A stretch of 64,000 nt of DNA from Motacilla alba alba (Eukaryota; Chordata; Aves; Passeriformes; Motacillidae). Within the stretch, counting starts at the first letter, position 1. The number at the start of each line of letters is the position of its first letter. Positions 49,426-61,640 of the stretch are shown piece by piece. The stretch is taken from positions 3,844,001 through 3,908,000 of the forward strand of contig NC_052033.1 of the NCBI RefSeq assembly GCF_015832195.1, read 5' to 3'. The notes beneath the pieces were generated by a model that worked only from the letters and a program-made list of their open reading frames with translations, was not told the DNA's origin and did no database searches. A program made the position numbers and the translations under genes.

Positions 49426-51557
49426 GTAGTAATTCAAAACAAGAAGAAATTATGCTGCTCCCTCTTGGGACCACGTCAGAGCAGGTTATGCTTTGAGCTG
49501 CAGATGGCTTGAAATCAGTCACTGGGGCATCTGCAGGAATTCTTTAAGGACTTCTTCAAATGTGGTGAATTTAAAAGCAAGTTTACCATTAACCACTTCA
49601 CTCTCCTAACCCAGTTCACCTCATTATTTTGGCACCACAAGTTGCAGAGGGAAGGCTCCTTGCATTTCACACATTCTTTCTAAATAAATGGAGATGACCT
49701 GTTGCTTCTGGAAAAGCTGATTATTTTGTTTATAAATGAAAAAAATGCTCATTTAACTGCCTCTGACACCCCACTTCTCTAATATTAATTAATATATTTT
49801 CCCCAAATCCTCTCCTTGGGCTTCCCTGTAACCCTGCAGGCTCTGATACCTTTCCATCATTTTCACTGAAGATTTTTTTTTTTTTTTATTGAGAAGTGTC
49901 ACTGAATCTTTCCAAGCAATGGGTTAAGGCTGAAATTTAAATTCTAGATCAACAGGGACCTGTTTGTTTCATGGCAAATGTTGATTCAGTATTGATACAC
50001 AGAGAGAAAGCAGGAAAAATAACCTGACAATGATGCTCAAACAAGGTCACTGGGAGCAAATCTGGTCAGGCTCTGCTGCAAACTAAAGATGAGCAATCAT
50101 TTCAGTCTGGAACTGTGCTAAAAGACACCTCAAGGTTATTCCTTTGAAAACTGGAGAGTTGAAGTCAGCACCAGTGTGAAAGGGAGGTATGAATGTCCCC
50201 TCTGGAGGCAAGGATTTTGGGGAGGAGATGGTTCTTCTGCCCTGCAGTTTGAAGTGCCTTCAGTAAAAGGTTGTTTCCTCTGCTGAGGGGTACAAAGGTG
50301 CTGATAAAATAAGAGGAGAGGGGAAAACTCCCTCCAAGGGGGTTCCTGTGAAGACAGGGGGAGGTTTTATGCACACAGCTTTTCCTAGCCCTGGTCACGA
50401 TCCTGAGTTTGAAAACGTGTCCCTCAAAAGCTACAAACCAAAAGGGAAATAAAATCTAGCCAAAGATTCAGCTGCATTTTCCACCATCTCAACATTTAGA
50501 AGATTGACACATGATTTCCAAAGGCTTTGAGCTGGCAGTATTAATAAAGCTGCTTCCATTGTCAGCATTTCAATGTCAGGTTCATTGGAGCAAGGGCTGG
50601 AGCTGAGCAATTCTGGCTCCCCAAAGCACACCCTGAGCACCAGGCTGGAGAATCTGCCTTATGCTCACTTTCTAGCTGAGTGCCTTCTGAAACAGCCCGT
50701 GCAAGAGACTTCACAGAGGAAGGACCAAAAGGTCTCTCTCACATGTTGATGGAGAAGCTCTTCCCCCAGAGCAGAGCTCAAACCTGCTAACATTCCAGCA
50801 ACAGAGCATTAATTACTGATTTAATGTCTGGAAAAGGGCTATAGCAGCAATAACATAAACCTTCAATTACCAAGGCATGGAAACAAAAGGTTGCATTTCA
50901 GGCTGCAGCAAAACCAAAAATTTTCTGGGTTTTTTATTTTGGGGAGGGGAAAAAAACAAGAGAACAGGCAAACAAACAAATTACTGCAGACTAATCACAG
51001 GCATTAAAAAATATCACTTCTTCTCTCCAGATGGAAAAGAGGGTATTTGTACAGCCCATAATCAGCGTGTTTCTTCCCTTTGAAAGGCCATCAGAGAGCT
51101 AATGAAAAACACAAAGGCAAAAGCAGTGTCTGGTACTACCTTGAAGATCTACTGCAATCCTCAGAGAGTCTGGGACAGCAAAAATATTGATCCTGCACAC
51201 TGCCAGACTTCTCCACCTCCATCTCCTCCATGATTTCTGCAATATAGGAGGAATGGGCCAAGAGGAAGCAAAAAAGCTCCTTTCCAGGTCTGGGTATTCT
51301 TAAATATCTAGATGTGATGTTCAAAGACCCAAATCAGTGAATTTGGCACGTTACCCATCAAACTAGTGAAAATATCCTGCATGTTATATGAAGTCGTTAT
51401 TACCTCCTGTCCTGAGAATTGAAGTGAAATCAAAATCAGGTGTAAAGTCCATTCATCACAACAGGAATCCTGACTTCAGCTTCTGGACTTGGTCTTCAGA
51501 ACAGCAGGTGCTGAGGCAAAACCAAACCCCAGCTATCTCCTCATGCCATGCCTTTCA
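49426..51557. other. Intergenic DNA, no gene seen
   Basis: A T-run of about 17 lies near 49,871-49,888. Otherwise single-copy-looking. Confidence 0.5.
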
Positions 51558-51830
51558 CACAATCACAGAATCACTGGGTTGGGAGAGACCTTCAAGATCA
51601 TCGAGTCCAACCCAGCCCCAACACCTCAACTGAACCCTGGCACCCAGTGCCACATCCAGGCTTTGTTAAACACACCCAGGGATGGTGACTGCACCACCTC
51701 CCCGGGCAGCCATTCCAGAACTTTATCACCCTTTCTGTAAAACACTTTTTCCTGATCTCCAGCCTGTATTTCCCTTGGTGCAGCTCGAGGCTGTGTGCTC
51801 TGGTTCTGTCAGTGCTGCTGTTTCCCTGCA
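51558..51830 (-). mobile_element. CR1 LINE 3'-end fragment
   Basis: Antisense CR1 with cacaatcacagaatcactgg at the element's 3' end, then ttcaagatcatcgagtccaa, cagtgccacatccaggc, gggatggtgactgcacc, ctgtaaaacactttttcctg, and ttggtgcagctcgaggc. It is the best preserved CR1 in the window but has no coding part. Confidence 0.94.
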
Positions 51831-54800
51831 GGACTCCTGTGGAGGGGAAGGGGATCCATCCCACTGGGAGGAGTGGGAAGCCACTCGCTCAGCATTCATC
51901 ACTGTGCTTGTGTTTGAGTTTTTAGGGTTTAACTTGAGCATGACTCACAGGATTTTTGACCCTTTCCCTGCCAGATTCTGCCTGCAATTCTGCCACATCC
52001 TGACCATGCCATGGTGAACAACACGGATGCCACATGATGACACCCACTTTATTCAATCTCCCCTTTTCTTTCAGGGTGTAGAGAACCAGCACCCCAGACC
52101 CTGAGCTCTGAAATGGTTTCACCCCCATGCAGACACATCAAGCCTCAACCTCCTGCTCCCTGCTCTGAAATACATAAACCATATGCTCACCCTGAGCACA
52201 AAGGTGACCTCCATCCACATCCAGGCACACAAAGCAGCTCCCTGTGCCTGTGCCCTCTCTGCAGGGAGGTGTGCGTGTGCCAAACACATCAATCCTCCAA
52301 GAAGCCAGGGCCAGCAGGAACCTTGGTGAATGGCATCCCTGGGCTGTTTGAGGCTGCTGCAAGAGCTGCCCACCCCATAAGATGGTGCTCAGTGAGTGAG
52401 AGTGACACAGCTGAGGGTGTCAAGCTGTGCGGAGCTGTGAGGGACAGAGCAGCCTCAGCTGCAGCCCTTCCTGCCCTTCTGCAAGATGGAATATCCCAAT
52501 TTCACCCCCCTTAATTAAAGGGGGTAGCACACTTACAAAGGAAGCAAGAGGTTCTGCTCAGCAAACAACGCCTCGCAATTAAAAGGAAATGCTCCTAGGA
52601 AGCACAGAGCAGGGGAGTCAAGTGTTCCCATTTACCCTCTGCTGCCTTTTATCCAGACTTGGTTCACCACAGGTCTCTCCTCTGTGGCTCCTCCTGCTCA
52701 CACCCACCCGCCACTGTGGCATTGTTGCAATTGCTGCCGTTTTAAAAACCTTTATCTCTTACATCAGTGAGTAACTTCTCTTCATGTGTCCCGATTCCCT
52801 TGCTGAGTCATAGATACAGTGGTGGTGGAGTGCTGACAGCATGGACTGATTTGCAAAGACTCTTACATGAAGGAATAGCATTACTTTTAAAAGCTCTCCT
52901 GGAAGACTTGCGTGGATCTGTCACAGGGATTTTTAATTTTTTTTTTCCCCCTCCTAGTTTTCAAGCTTGTTTGAGAAGCTCCAGACTTTGTGTTGTGATG
53001 CTGTGTTGCTCACTGTTAAATTAGAGTAGAATGAGCTGCCTTTGCAGCCAGCTTTTGAAATTCAATTCAGTGAAACTGCCAGAGCTTGATGAATTAACAA
53101 CAAAATATTGAGTCTTCTTTTTGAAAGCAGCCCTTCGAGTTGCTGCATACATGGTGTCACGTCTACAGGCTAATTGTCACTGATGACAATTAATCTCAAG
53201 GTTTGTTGGGGATGAATTTTAGGCTGGGACAATGCCTTCTGTCCTGTTAGTAAGCTGCATTTGTGATGTGGTGTCTCGGGGTCCTGCACATGGCCACAGG
53301 AGGACGTGGGACACTGACCCTGCTTGCTCCTCTGCCACCCCGATGAGATCAAACCTTGCCCAAACCTTGATGCTGTGAGCCAAGCTTCCCAAAACTGTCC
53401 CAGCAAGGCAGAGACCCAGAGCAAGCAGGTCCAACAGCACAGGCAGCTGACCATGGTTACATGAGGCTCCTGAGCACAAAGAAGGAATTGCTGAAATGAA
53501 AATTGCCATGGTAGAAGCATTCCTGCTCATGAGTCACTGCAGAAGGGAGAGCTGTGGGCTTCCCCTCTTATCTGTGGGTGCTTAATAACAGCTTGGGGCT
53601 ATTAGATGAGGAGGATTTTCAAACTTTAGCTGCTCTTTGCCAGTGTTGCAATTCTCTTTTGCAAGCTGGCAAGTTTGTTTTGCAATGGCTTCCTCAGCCA
53701 GCTATCAGGATCATCTTTCATTAAAACAAAATAATAGGTTTCTAGTCAGGTTGAACAAAAATCCCAAGCAGAACGGGCTCAAAAGACAAGAGCCAAATGG
53801 AAATCTTGTGTTATCAGTTCCCCAAAAGTATCAGGAGTTTTAAAATTTTTTTAAGGTTTTTTTTTTTCCTTTTGGTTCACAGTTCTCAGTTCACTTGGGC
53901 AGGCAACTCTGCTCTGTTCTTAAGTCCATTTATTTATTTCCTGCCCTAATTAAAAGCAGAAAAACCCGAGCTGGCTGGTTTCACTCGTCATGTCCCCACC
54001 ACACCTGCTGGGGCAGCAAGGCCAAGGCTGAAGGGCCCACCCTGAGCTTTGCCTCCATCCCTGAGCCACACAGGAGGGATCAGCTCTTGGGGCAAAGCAC
54101 CAACACCTGCCATGAGCTGAGGCCTGGCCTAATCCAAACCTGACACCCAGCTCCCCAGGCTCTCTGGGAGCAATTCCCACGGCCTGTGTGATTTATTGTG
54201 ACCATCAGCATGATCAGAATGATTGATTTGTCCTTCCAAGCACATTTTCTGCACGCCAGGTGCTGAGCACAAAAAGGACAAACCAGAAAACATCAGACAC
54301 TTGAAAGGCCATTAAACCTCGAGTTTGAAGTCTGAGAGGAGGTGCTGTGACATCCTTTTACCTCTGCCTGGAGAAGGAAGGAGCCACATCCCCAATTTCC
54401 CATCCCCAACTTCCCATCCAGGGCCCAGGAGGTGCCACAAGGCTTTGGAGGAGTTGTTTGTCACTCTGGGAGGCAGCAGAAACCACAAAGTTTGGCAGCA
54501 TCCAAAACTCCCCACCACAGCCTCTCCTTGCAGATAAAGCCACTGGAGCACCAGTTGGAGAAAAGATTCAAAAAAAAAAAAAAAAAAGTATTTAAAAACC
54601 TGGAAGAAAGCAGCAAGTGAACACAGAGCATTGCAAAGTAGAAAATGGATACACAATTCCTGGAATTTGGCTCCATTTCACACAACAGACTGTTCAATGG
54701 CAGATGTCAAGTGTATTTATGGTGTGGGAACATTTCCAGCTACTTCCTGGGGTCTTGGTAAGATCTCTGTGATTTGCCTGAGAGAAAATGTTGCCTAGTT

Positions 54801-54926
54801 AGAGATGAAAAGTTTTTTTTTCATATTTACAACTCCAGTTTCCACCTTCCATAAACTGTTCTGTGCTGTCAGAAGGCAATACTCAAAATCCTGCTACAAG
54901 CATTGTTTCTCTTAACATTTTTACAT
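51831..54926. other. Intergenic DNA; possible regulatory patch at 53,080-53,210
   Basis: No gene recognised. 53171-53192 is a perfect 9-bp-arm inverted repeat (taattgtca-ctga-tgacaatta) in an AT-rich non-repetitive patch. An A-run lies at about 54,570-54,588. Confidence 0.5.
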
Positions 54927-55670
54927 GATATTTTCCTTTTAATTGGGATAAAACACAAGTATAAATCTATAAAACAATAACTATAAATTTATAAAACTCC
55001 TCCTAACATATATCCATGATATTTTCCTTTTAATTGTGATAAAACATAACTATACATCTATAAAACAATAACTATCAATCTATAAAACTTCTCTTAACAT
55101 ATATACACAATATTTTCCTTTTAATTGGGATAAAACATAACTATACATCTATAGAACAATAACTATAAATGTATGAAACTTCTCCTAACAAATATACATG
55201 ATATTTGCCTTTAAATTGTGATAAAGCATAATGACAAATCTATAAAACAATAACTATCAATCTATAAAACTTTTCTTAACATATATACACAATATTTGCC
55301 TTTGAATTGTGATAAAACATAACTATAATCTATAAAACAATAACTATAAATGTATAAAACTTTTCTTAACATATACACATGACATTTGCCTTTGAATTGT
55401 GATAAAACATAACTATCAATCTATAAAACAAAACAATCTATAAAACTTCTCTTAACATATATACACAATATTTTCCTTTTAATTGGGATAAAACGTAACT
55501 ATAGAGCTATGAAACAATAACTATAAATGTATAAAACTTCTCCTAACATATACACATGATATTTTCCTTTTAATCGGGATAAAACATAATTATAAATCTA
55601 TAGAACAATAACTATAAATGTATAAAACTTCTCCTAACATGTACACGTGATATTTGCCTTTGAATTGTGA
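54927..55670. repeat. 91-bp AT-rich tandem satellite
   Basis: Just over eight units of a 91-bp monomer. The module (g/a)atattt(tc/gc)cttttaattg starts at 54927, 55018, 55109, 55200, 55291, 55381, 55467, 55558 and 55649. Each unit also contains gataaaacataactata, ctataaaacaataactata, and aaaacttctcctaacatata. The last unit stops sharply at gaattgtga before GC-rich unique sequence at about 55,671. Confidence 0.95.
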
Positions 55671-57536
55671 GAGTCACCCGGGGCATTGCCCATCTCTCCC
55701 AGTGCTGTCTCAGAGCTCCAGGCAGAGCCCGTGGCAAACCAGGCATGGGGTCAGGTTGCCCAGGAGTGATTGATTTGCCTTCCTGCAAGCCCAGACTTCC
55801 AGGCCACCTCTCCCACCTTGGGGCTGGCCGTTCATTGTCATGCACCAGCATGGAAGCCCCAAATCTCACTCCTTCAAACTGCAATTCTTTATTACTCACT
55901 GTCAAAGCCACCCCGGGCCAGCTACAATTCCTCCCACCTGCTCCCCATTTCCAGTCCTGCCTGGAAACCCCCAGGGGACCCAGTGCCATCCTTTTGTCTG
56001 TGCTGGGGCAAACTGGGAGGTGTGAGCATCAGGTGGGCTCTGGAGGTTCAGGAGGTGCTTGCTGCCACCCAAACCTGACATTTGAATGTGAATACAAAAT
56101 GCTACCCCCACCACTCCGTCCAGGGATTTTTTTCCCCCCCCTCAGGCTCAGGAAAAATGATGAGGGTGCAGCAAATGGGGGTCTCCCGGGGCCAATTAGC
56201 AGAGATTTGGGCAGCATCCAGACACTTCTGGGGGTCACTGCAAAGCCTTGAATTTGCAGCTGCCTCCCCTCCCCACCCCATTCATTTCCAAGGCACGCAG
56301 CGGGCACAGGTGGGGCTGGATCCCAGAGAAGAGTTTTGTTCATCCCGACAGCAGGGCTGGGCACCAGCCTCGTGGCAACCTGCATCGTGTGTTTGCATCC
56401 CAATAAATCCCGAGCAGCACGGATCGCGGCTGGAATGCAAACAGCGCGATGGGGACAAAGGCAGGGAGCTGCCGATGCTGCAGGATCCTTGTCACCTGTG
56501 CCAGGGGTGGCACCGGTCCCTCGTCGCCCTCCTGGGATGTGCTTTGCATGTCTTTGCCTATGCAAACCAGAGGGGGAGGTGAGGAGGGTGAACCGGCTCT
56601 TCCTGCCGGGATGGGCAGGGTAAAGGGCAGAAATCTGGTTTTTCTGGAGCTCTGGATTGGTGGACAGCACTTGGGTACCTGCTTCTACACTCAAATAAAA
56701 TCAGGACAATTGTATAGAACAACCTTGCCTCTGGTAAGGCTGATTGTGGTACTGCACTCGAGAGTTATTTAGCTGGTTTGCACTGGGTTCTGCATTATTG
56801 CACAGAATGGTGTGTTTGCATCTTCACGGGATTCCCCTCTTATGGTCTTTCCATGCCCCACGTGCTGCCCAAAACCTCCCTGGAAAACCAGACACTATTT
56901 TTTCCTCTGTTTTTCCACTTGCAGGGATGCTCAAGTGCTCCTTGTAACTCCAGAGCAGCAAATTTTTCTGCGGGAGCATGATGTTTTCAAGGTGATGGTA
57001 TGTTTTTAAGAGGCCAGGAGGGAAACATTTCGGCCACGGCTACGAATTTGCTGTCTAGACACATATTTGACAGAAAAGGGGACACTTTAACACAACCCTT
57101 ACGGAGTGTTGAGCACAACTACTCAAAGCCCCTTTGAAGCCTCACGCCCCAAAAGCCTTTCTGCCCACAAGCAAGCTTCAGCCAAAATACACAAATCTCA
57201 GGGACACCCCAAATGCTGCCCTCGTGCCAGGCACCCCCCCACACATCCAGCATGAATTAAGGGCTGGGGATGAAGGCTGCAGCCAAAACTCCCAACGCCA
57301 GACAGCTTCAAACCCTGCTAGACAGAAGGAATATCTGAGCTTGCACACCACAACCAGGGGAAACACTCTGTGCGTCAGAGAAAGCACTTCTCATGGAGCA
57401 GAAGGCTGAACAGAGTCTCAAGTGCAACTTGTTGTGCAAGGATTTGCTGGAAACATCCATTTTGGCTGTTCAAGGGCATCTCTGCTGCCCCTTTGGTTTC
57501 TGCTTGCATGTGATGCCTTCAGAAGGCTGACCTAGA
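55671..57536. other. Intergenic DNA, no gene seen
   Basis: GC-moderate. Overlapping open frames of up to about 220 codons on the minus strand lack recognisable domains and splice-bounded conservation cannot be judged here. Confidence 0.5.
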
Positions 57537-57652
57537 ACAGAGTTAAAGAATAAAGCAGGGATTTATTAAAAGGCCTCAATGGATCCACCTTGGGCAGCAC
57601 AAGAACCCTGCCAGGGCTGCACCCAAGGTGAACCAAAATGGTCACAAAATGG
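57537..57652 (-). mobile_element. LTR fragment (family 5), minus-strand copy
   Basis: Reverse complement of 36697-36817, with the same ttaaagaataaagcagggatt and cttgggcagcacaagaacc modules. The rest of the LTR may continue toward 58,050, but nothing in the window allows comparison. Confidence 0.65.
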
Positions 57653-59088
57653 ACAACAGGTCCCCAGAGGGAATGGTGGATCCGGGACAATGGTGGGCTA
57701 GGGCAGCCCAGCAAGGGGAATAGGTCTTAGGATCAAAAGGACATGTGGAAACACCTCCAGGATGGCTGAAAGTGCTTGTTTGTCTGTCCTGCTGCCTGTC
57801 AGAGAGCTCCTGCTGTCTCAAGCTAGCTGGAACTTGCTCACCTTGGCTCCTTTAGCATCTCTCCATCCCGTGGGATACATGGCATTTGAGCTTCTACAGA
57901 CTCATTAAACAGACATGGTTAACGTTGGTCATCAGGACACTTCAGATCCCAGCGTTAGAGACCACACGTGGAGCAGACAGCAATCCAAACACTAAGCTAA
58001 CAGAGAACTGAGCAGAACTACAGGTCACTCCAATAAAAGCAGAAAATTGGGGTGAAAAAAATGTTAGAGACTAGACTTCTACCCAAAAACATAGTGGGTG
58101 CTAACTCCAGAAGCCTGTAAAATGTCTCAGCTGCAATATTTTCACTTGGGGGAAAAAAACAAACCCAAGAAACACAAAGAATTCTTTTGCTTTTCATCAA
58201 AATGTCAAAATCAGTGGTGAGGCTGAAGCAAGTGGCTCTCTTCCCACCCAAGGCAGCAGTAAAAGTGCCACTGCCTGAAGGGTTGCAGCGTCCTGGAGGG
58301 CCCCCTTGGCCCAGCACACCCATTAAAGTGCTGTGCTGGGGAGCTGCAAAGGTCTGTGCTGACACCAGCCACCCCCTGGACGCTGCCAGCTCGGGGCACG
58401 AGCGACACTGTCACTTCAGGACAAAGCCAAGCAGAGCAGCATGCCCCAGGAAGGCTCACGGAGCAAAGTGTAGGTCCCAGGAGCTCCAGGCAGGTGGCTG
58501 AGGCTCCCGGTGCCCCCGGTGGGGTCTGCTTTGCCAGAAGGAGCACGAAAGCCCCGCTAAGGCTGCGGCAGCCCCAGCCCCCGGGGCTGGCACTAATGAA
58601 GCTGCCTGGCCCTCCTTCCCTTTCTTTCTTCTTTTCCCAGGTTGGAGCACCCCATCCCACCAGAGCGCACTTGAAAGAACAGGATACTTCCTTTGTGTGG
58701 GGAAACAAATGAAGATTAATGTGTTGGTTGTAATTAATCTGCGATGACAGATTAGCAGAGCAGTGGCAGTGCTGCTGCAGGAGCCAGCGCTGATAGGACA
58801 GCTGGTGAGAGGGGACACCAAATTCAATTTGCTCCTCATTTGCATACATATGACAACCATCTGTGCTAATAGCACTGCAATGTCTCTATTAGGCTCTCTT
58901 CTAGTGTGCCAGCTCACCTAGACTCCAATTAGGCCTTTCAGCAAGACAGCTTAAAGCATAAATATTTGCTGAGGGGAAGGCAAGGGGCTGCTCTGCAGCC
59001 TGAGCCCTCCTCACTCCCTGCCCCAGGATGTTCTGCTGCCACTCAGCACTTGCTGATGAGATGCTGAGCTCCATCAGCCCCACGTCAC
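57653..59088. other. Intergenic DNA; candidate conserved element at 58,690-58,980
   Basis: No gene recognised. The AT-rich patch at 58,690-58,980 contains a perfect 7-bp inverted repeat (taatctg / cagatta, 58735-58754), an octamer atttgcat (58838-58845), E-boxes catatg and catctg, and several taat cores. This is typical of enhancer-like conserved DNA, by inference only. Confidence 0.5.
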
Positions 59089-59217
59089 CCAGAAATGCTT
59101 TAAGCCATGGCAGAAAAGCCAAAGGAGCAGCAGAGGCTGGTTGAGCATGTCTGGTCATCCAGAAATGCTTTAAGCCATGGCAGAAAAGCCAAAGGAGCAG
59201 CAGAGGCTGGTTGAGGA
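59089..59217. repeat. 70-bp tandem duplication
   Basis: Two copies, with starts about 59090 and 59160, of a unit running from cagaaatgctttaagccatg to agcagaggctggttgag. They are essentially identical over nearly 60 bases, so the duplication is recent. Confidence 0.93.
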
Positions 59218-59684
59218 TCAGTCCTGCAGTGAGGAGGAAGATCTGGCCAGCACAGGTGCTTGTCTGCCCCAGATTTTCACCCAAATTTGGGAGCTGTGAC
59301 TCAAGAGCTACCCCCAAGGGTGGAAGAGGCTGTTGGAAGCCATGGAGAGGTCCTGGGGGGGAGGTCACCCTGCAGAGGTTGTCCCCTGCCCGGGTTTCAG
59401 CTGACACCCCAGTCACCAGCTGCTGCTGTGCCACCAGCACACTCCCAGCTCCACAGCCAGTGTGCCACGGGCATTTGTCCCAGCAGCCCTTTATTGCTGT
59501 GTACACATTGCAAATGGCAGTCCCAGCCTCCCCTGAAGCTAATGAGTTAATTAACCAGTTAATTAATGAGCTGGCTCACCTACCCAGCTCTTCCTATTCT
59601 TCCCACCCAAGGTGATTTTTACAATTTTGAGTTTAATTTTTGTTTTCCAGTCATAATACCTCAACTCTCCAGAACTGAGAGCAT

Positions 59685-60267
59685 AAAACTAAGTCTAACA
59701 CCAGACCTGGTGCTAAACTTTTCCCTAAATATTAATCTAACTCTAAACATAATAAAAACATTCATGGTAGCCTGAAGCCTCAGCCTAAACTTACCCTAAA
59801 GCCAATCACACCCATAAACCTCATAAAATCCTAGCCCAAAACCTTCAATAACCCCTTCAATAACCCAAAACATAACCATAACCCATGTCCCTAAATCAAA
59901 AAGACCCAAACCTTAAACATGGCAAAAACATAAATCTAACCATAACCAAAAAATCACCCTGAACTAACACCAACACCAACCCTATCCTGATTCATTACAA
60001 GAGCCTAACACTAAACCAGACCTAAACCAATCCCAAATCCTAAAATTAACCCTAACTCAGAAGGTAAAAAACATTAATCCCAACACTAACCACAACCCCA
60101 AGCCTTATATAACCCTAAAAATAATCCTTAAACAACCCTAAACCAAACCACTACGTAAACAAACCCACCCCAAACCCTACCCTTCTATAAACCCAATCCT
60201 AACCCTCACTTAACCCTAACCATAACCCTAATCCTTGCATAAATGTGACCCTACCCCTTAACCCTAA
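59685..60267. repeat. Degenerate interstitial telomeric repeat (CCCTAA)n
   Basis: About 580 bases dominated by variants of the C-rich telomere strand (cctaa, aaccctaa, cataaccc, ccaaacc). Good matches occur near 60,050, 60,112, 60,137, 60,200-60,232 and 60,248-60,268. G is almost absent from the + strand. The repeat becomes cleaner toward 60,200-60,268, where several uninterrupted ccctaacc units remain, and decays leftward. It is too degenerate to be a current telomere. Confidence 0.88.
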
Positions 60268-60880
60268 CCTCCCGTGGGTTTGTTCTCTGCACATGAAACC
60301 CTGGGGCTGTGTTCTTTCCTCCCCATGGAGAGGAACTCTCATCCTCATCCAGGAGACCATGGCCAAAATTTTTATTGCATCTCCAAAATTCAAGGACTGC
60401 TCCCAGACAAAATCAGCCAGGACAGAGGGGTTTAGCTGGCCTTGACCTCCCCTGGGATGTCTCTCATCTACACCTGGAACAGCAGGGCCATGAGATTTCT
60501 TTCCTGTGGCAAAGAACTGCCACTCTCTTCCAGAAGCTCTTGGCTGAAATCGGGATTCCACCTCCAAAATTCAGTACATGCAAGGATTGCTCAGTGCTGG
60601 GACAGATGAGTCTGGCTGGCCTGGTCCTCCTGTGGGCCTCCTCTCATCCACACCTGGAGCTCTGGGGTTTCATGCTTTTCTTCCTGTGGAAAGAGCTGCC
60701 CCTCTCATCCAGAAGCCCATGGCAAAATTTGCATTGCACCTCCAAATCTCAGCACATCCACAGATTTCTCCCAGAAAAAGCAGCTAGCAGAGACAGGCCT
60801 GGCTGGCTTTGACCTCCCCTGGGCCACCTCCCATCTGCACCTGGAGAGCTGGAGTTACAGGATTTCTTTCTTGGGGAAAA
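60268..60880. repeat. ~180-bp satellite monomers adjoining the telomeric repeat
   Basis: Three complete units and one partial start at 60268, 60446, 60626 and 60813 (periods 178, 180, 187). Each has ctccc(g/c)tggg, a cacctggagc or equivalent, ctcatccagaagcccatgg, a cattgcacctccaaa module, and an agacag-ggcctggctggc end. Monomers differ by perhaps 20-30%. The first begins immediately after the last telomeric units. Confidence 0.85.
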
Positions 60881-60914
60881 AAAAAAATCTCATTTTCATT
60901 TTTCAGAGACCATA

Positions 60915-61640
60915 ACTTTCCTACCTCTTTCTTCCCTGTCCTTGCCTTGCTTTTACTACCCTGCCACTGATTTGCCTTGCCTACCCATCCCTGGGTTTGC
61001 CTTCCTCTGCCCTGCTTTTCCTAAACCCTCTGGGATTTCTCTTGCCTGTCAATCTATTGCCTTTTCTTGCCATTCCTACCCAACCTTGCTTTTCCTTGCC
61101 ATTCCTTTCCAGCCCCTACTTTGTCTTGCCTTGCCTCCACATCTGGCTGTGTGGGTGCCTTTTACACCCATCCCTCCCCTTCACCTGCCTGCTCTTTCCT
61201 CCCTCATCTTGCCTTGCCCTGCCTGCTCCTCCTGACTCTCCCTCCTTTCCCATCTCTCATTTCCTTGCCTTGCAAAGCCCCCCTGGTCTCCCCTGCCCTG
61301 CCTACCCATTCCCTTCCTTTCTGCTGCCTTCAAACCTTCACCAGCCTGCTGTTTTCTTCCCTTGCCTTCCTCTTCTTTGCCTTGCCTTGCCTTCCTGACC
61401 CCTGTGTGTCCTTGCCTTGCCTTCCTGACCCCTGTGTGTCCTTGCCTTGCCTTGCCTTGACTCTCCATCCCTTGTGTACCCATTCCCTGCCTCGTCTTGC
61501 CTTCCTGACCCCTCTGTGTCCTCGCCTTGACTCTCCATCCCTTGTGTACCCATTCCCTGCCTTGTCTTGCCTGGCCCTTTCTTCCCTGGCCTTTCCTTGC
61601 CTCCCTGTCCCTGCCTGGCCTTCCAGGGCAGGTGATGCCC
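60915..61640. repeat. Pyrimidine-rich CCTTG-type tandem array
   Basis: The + strand is almost purine-free, built on ccttgccttgcc with longer embedded repeats: a 30-bp unit ending cttcctgacccctgtgtgtc (61,381-61,440) and a ~70-bp unit containing gactctccatcccttgtgta (starts 61459 and 61529). The long open frames on both strands are repeat translations. Confidence 0.88.
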
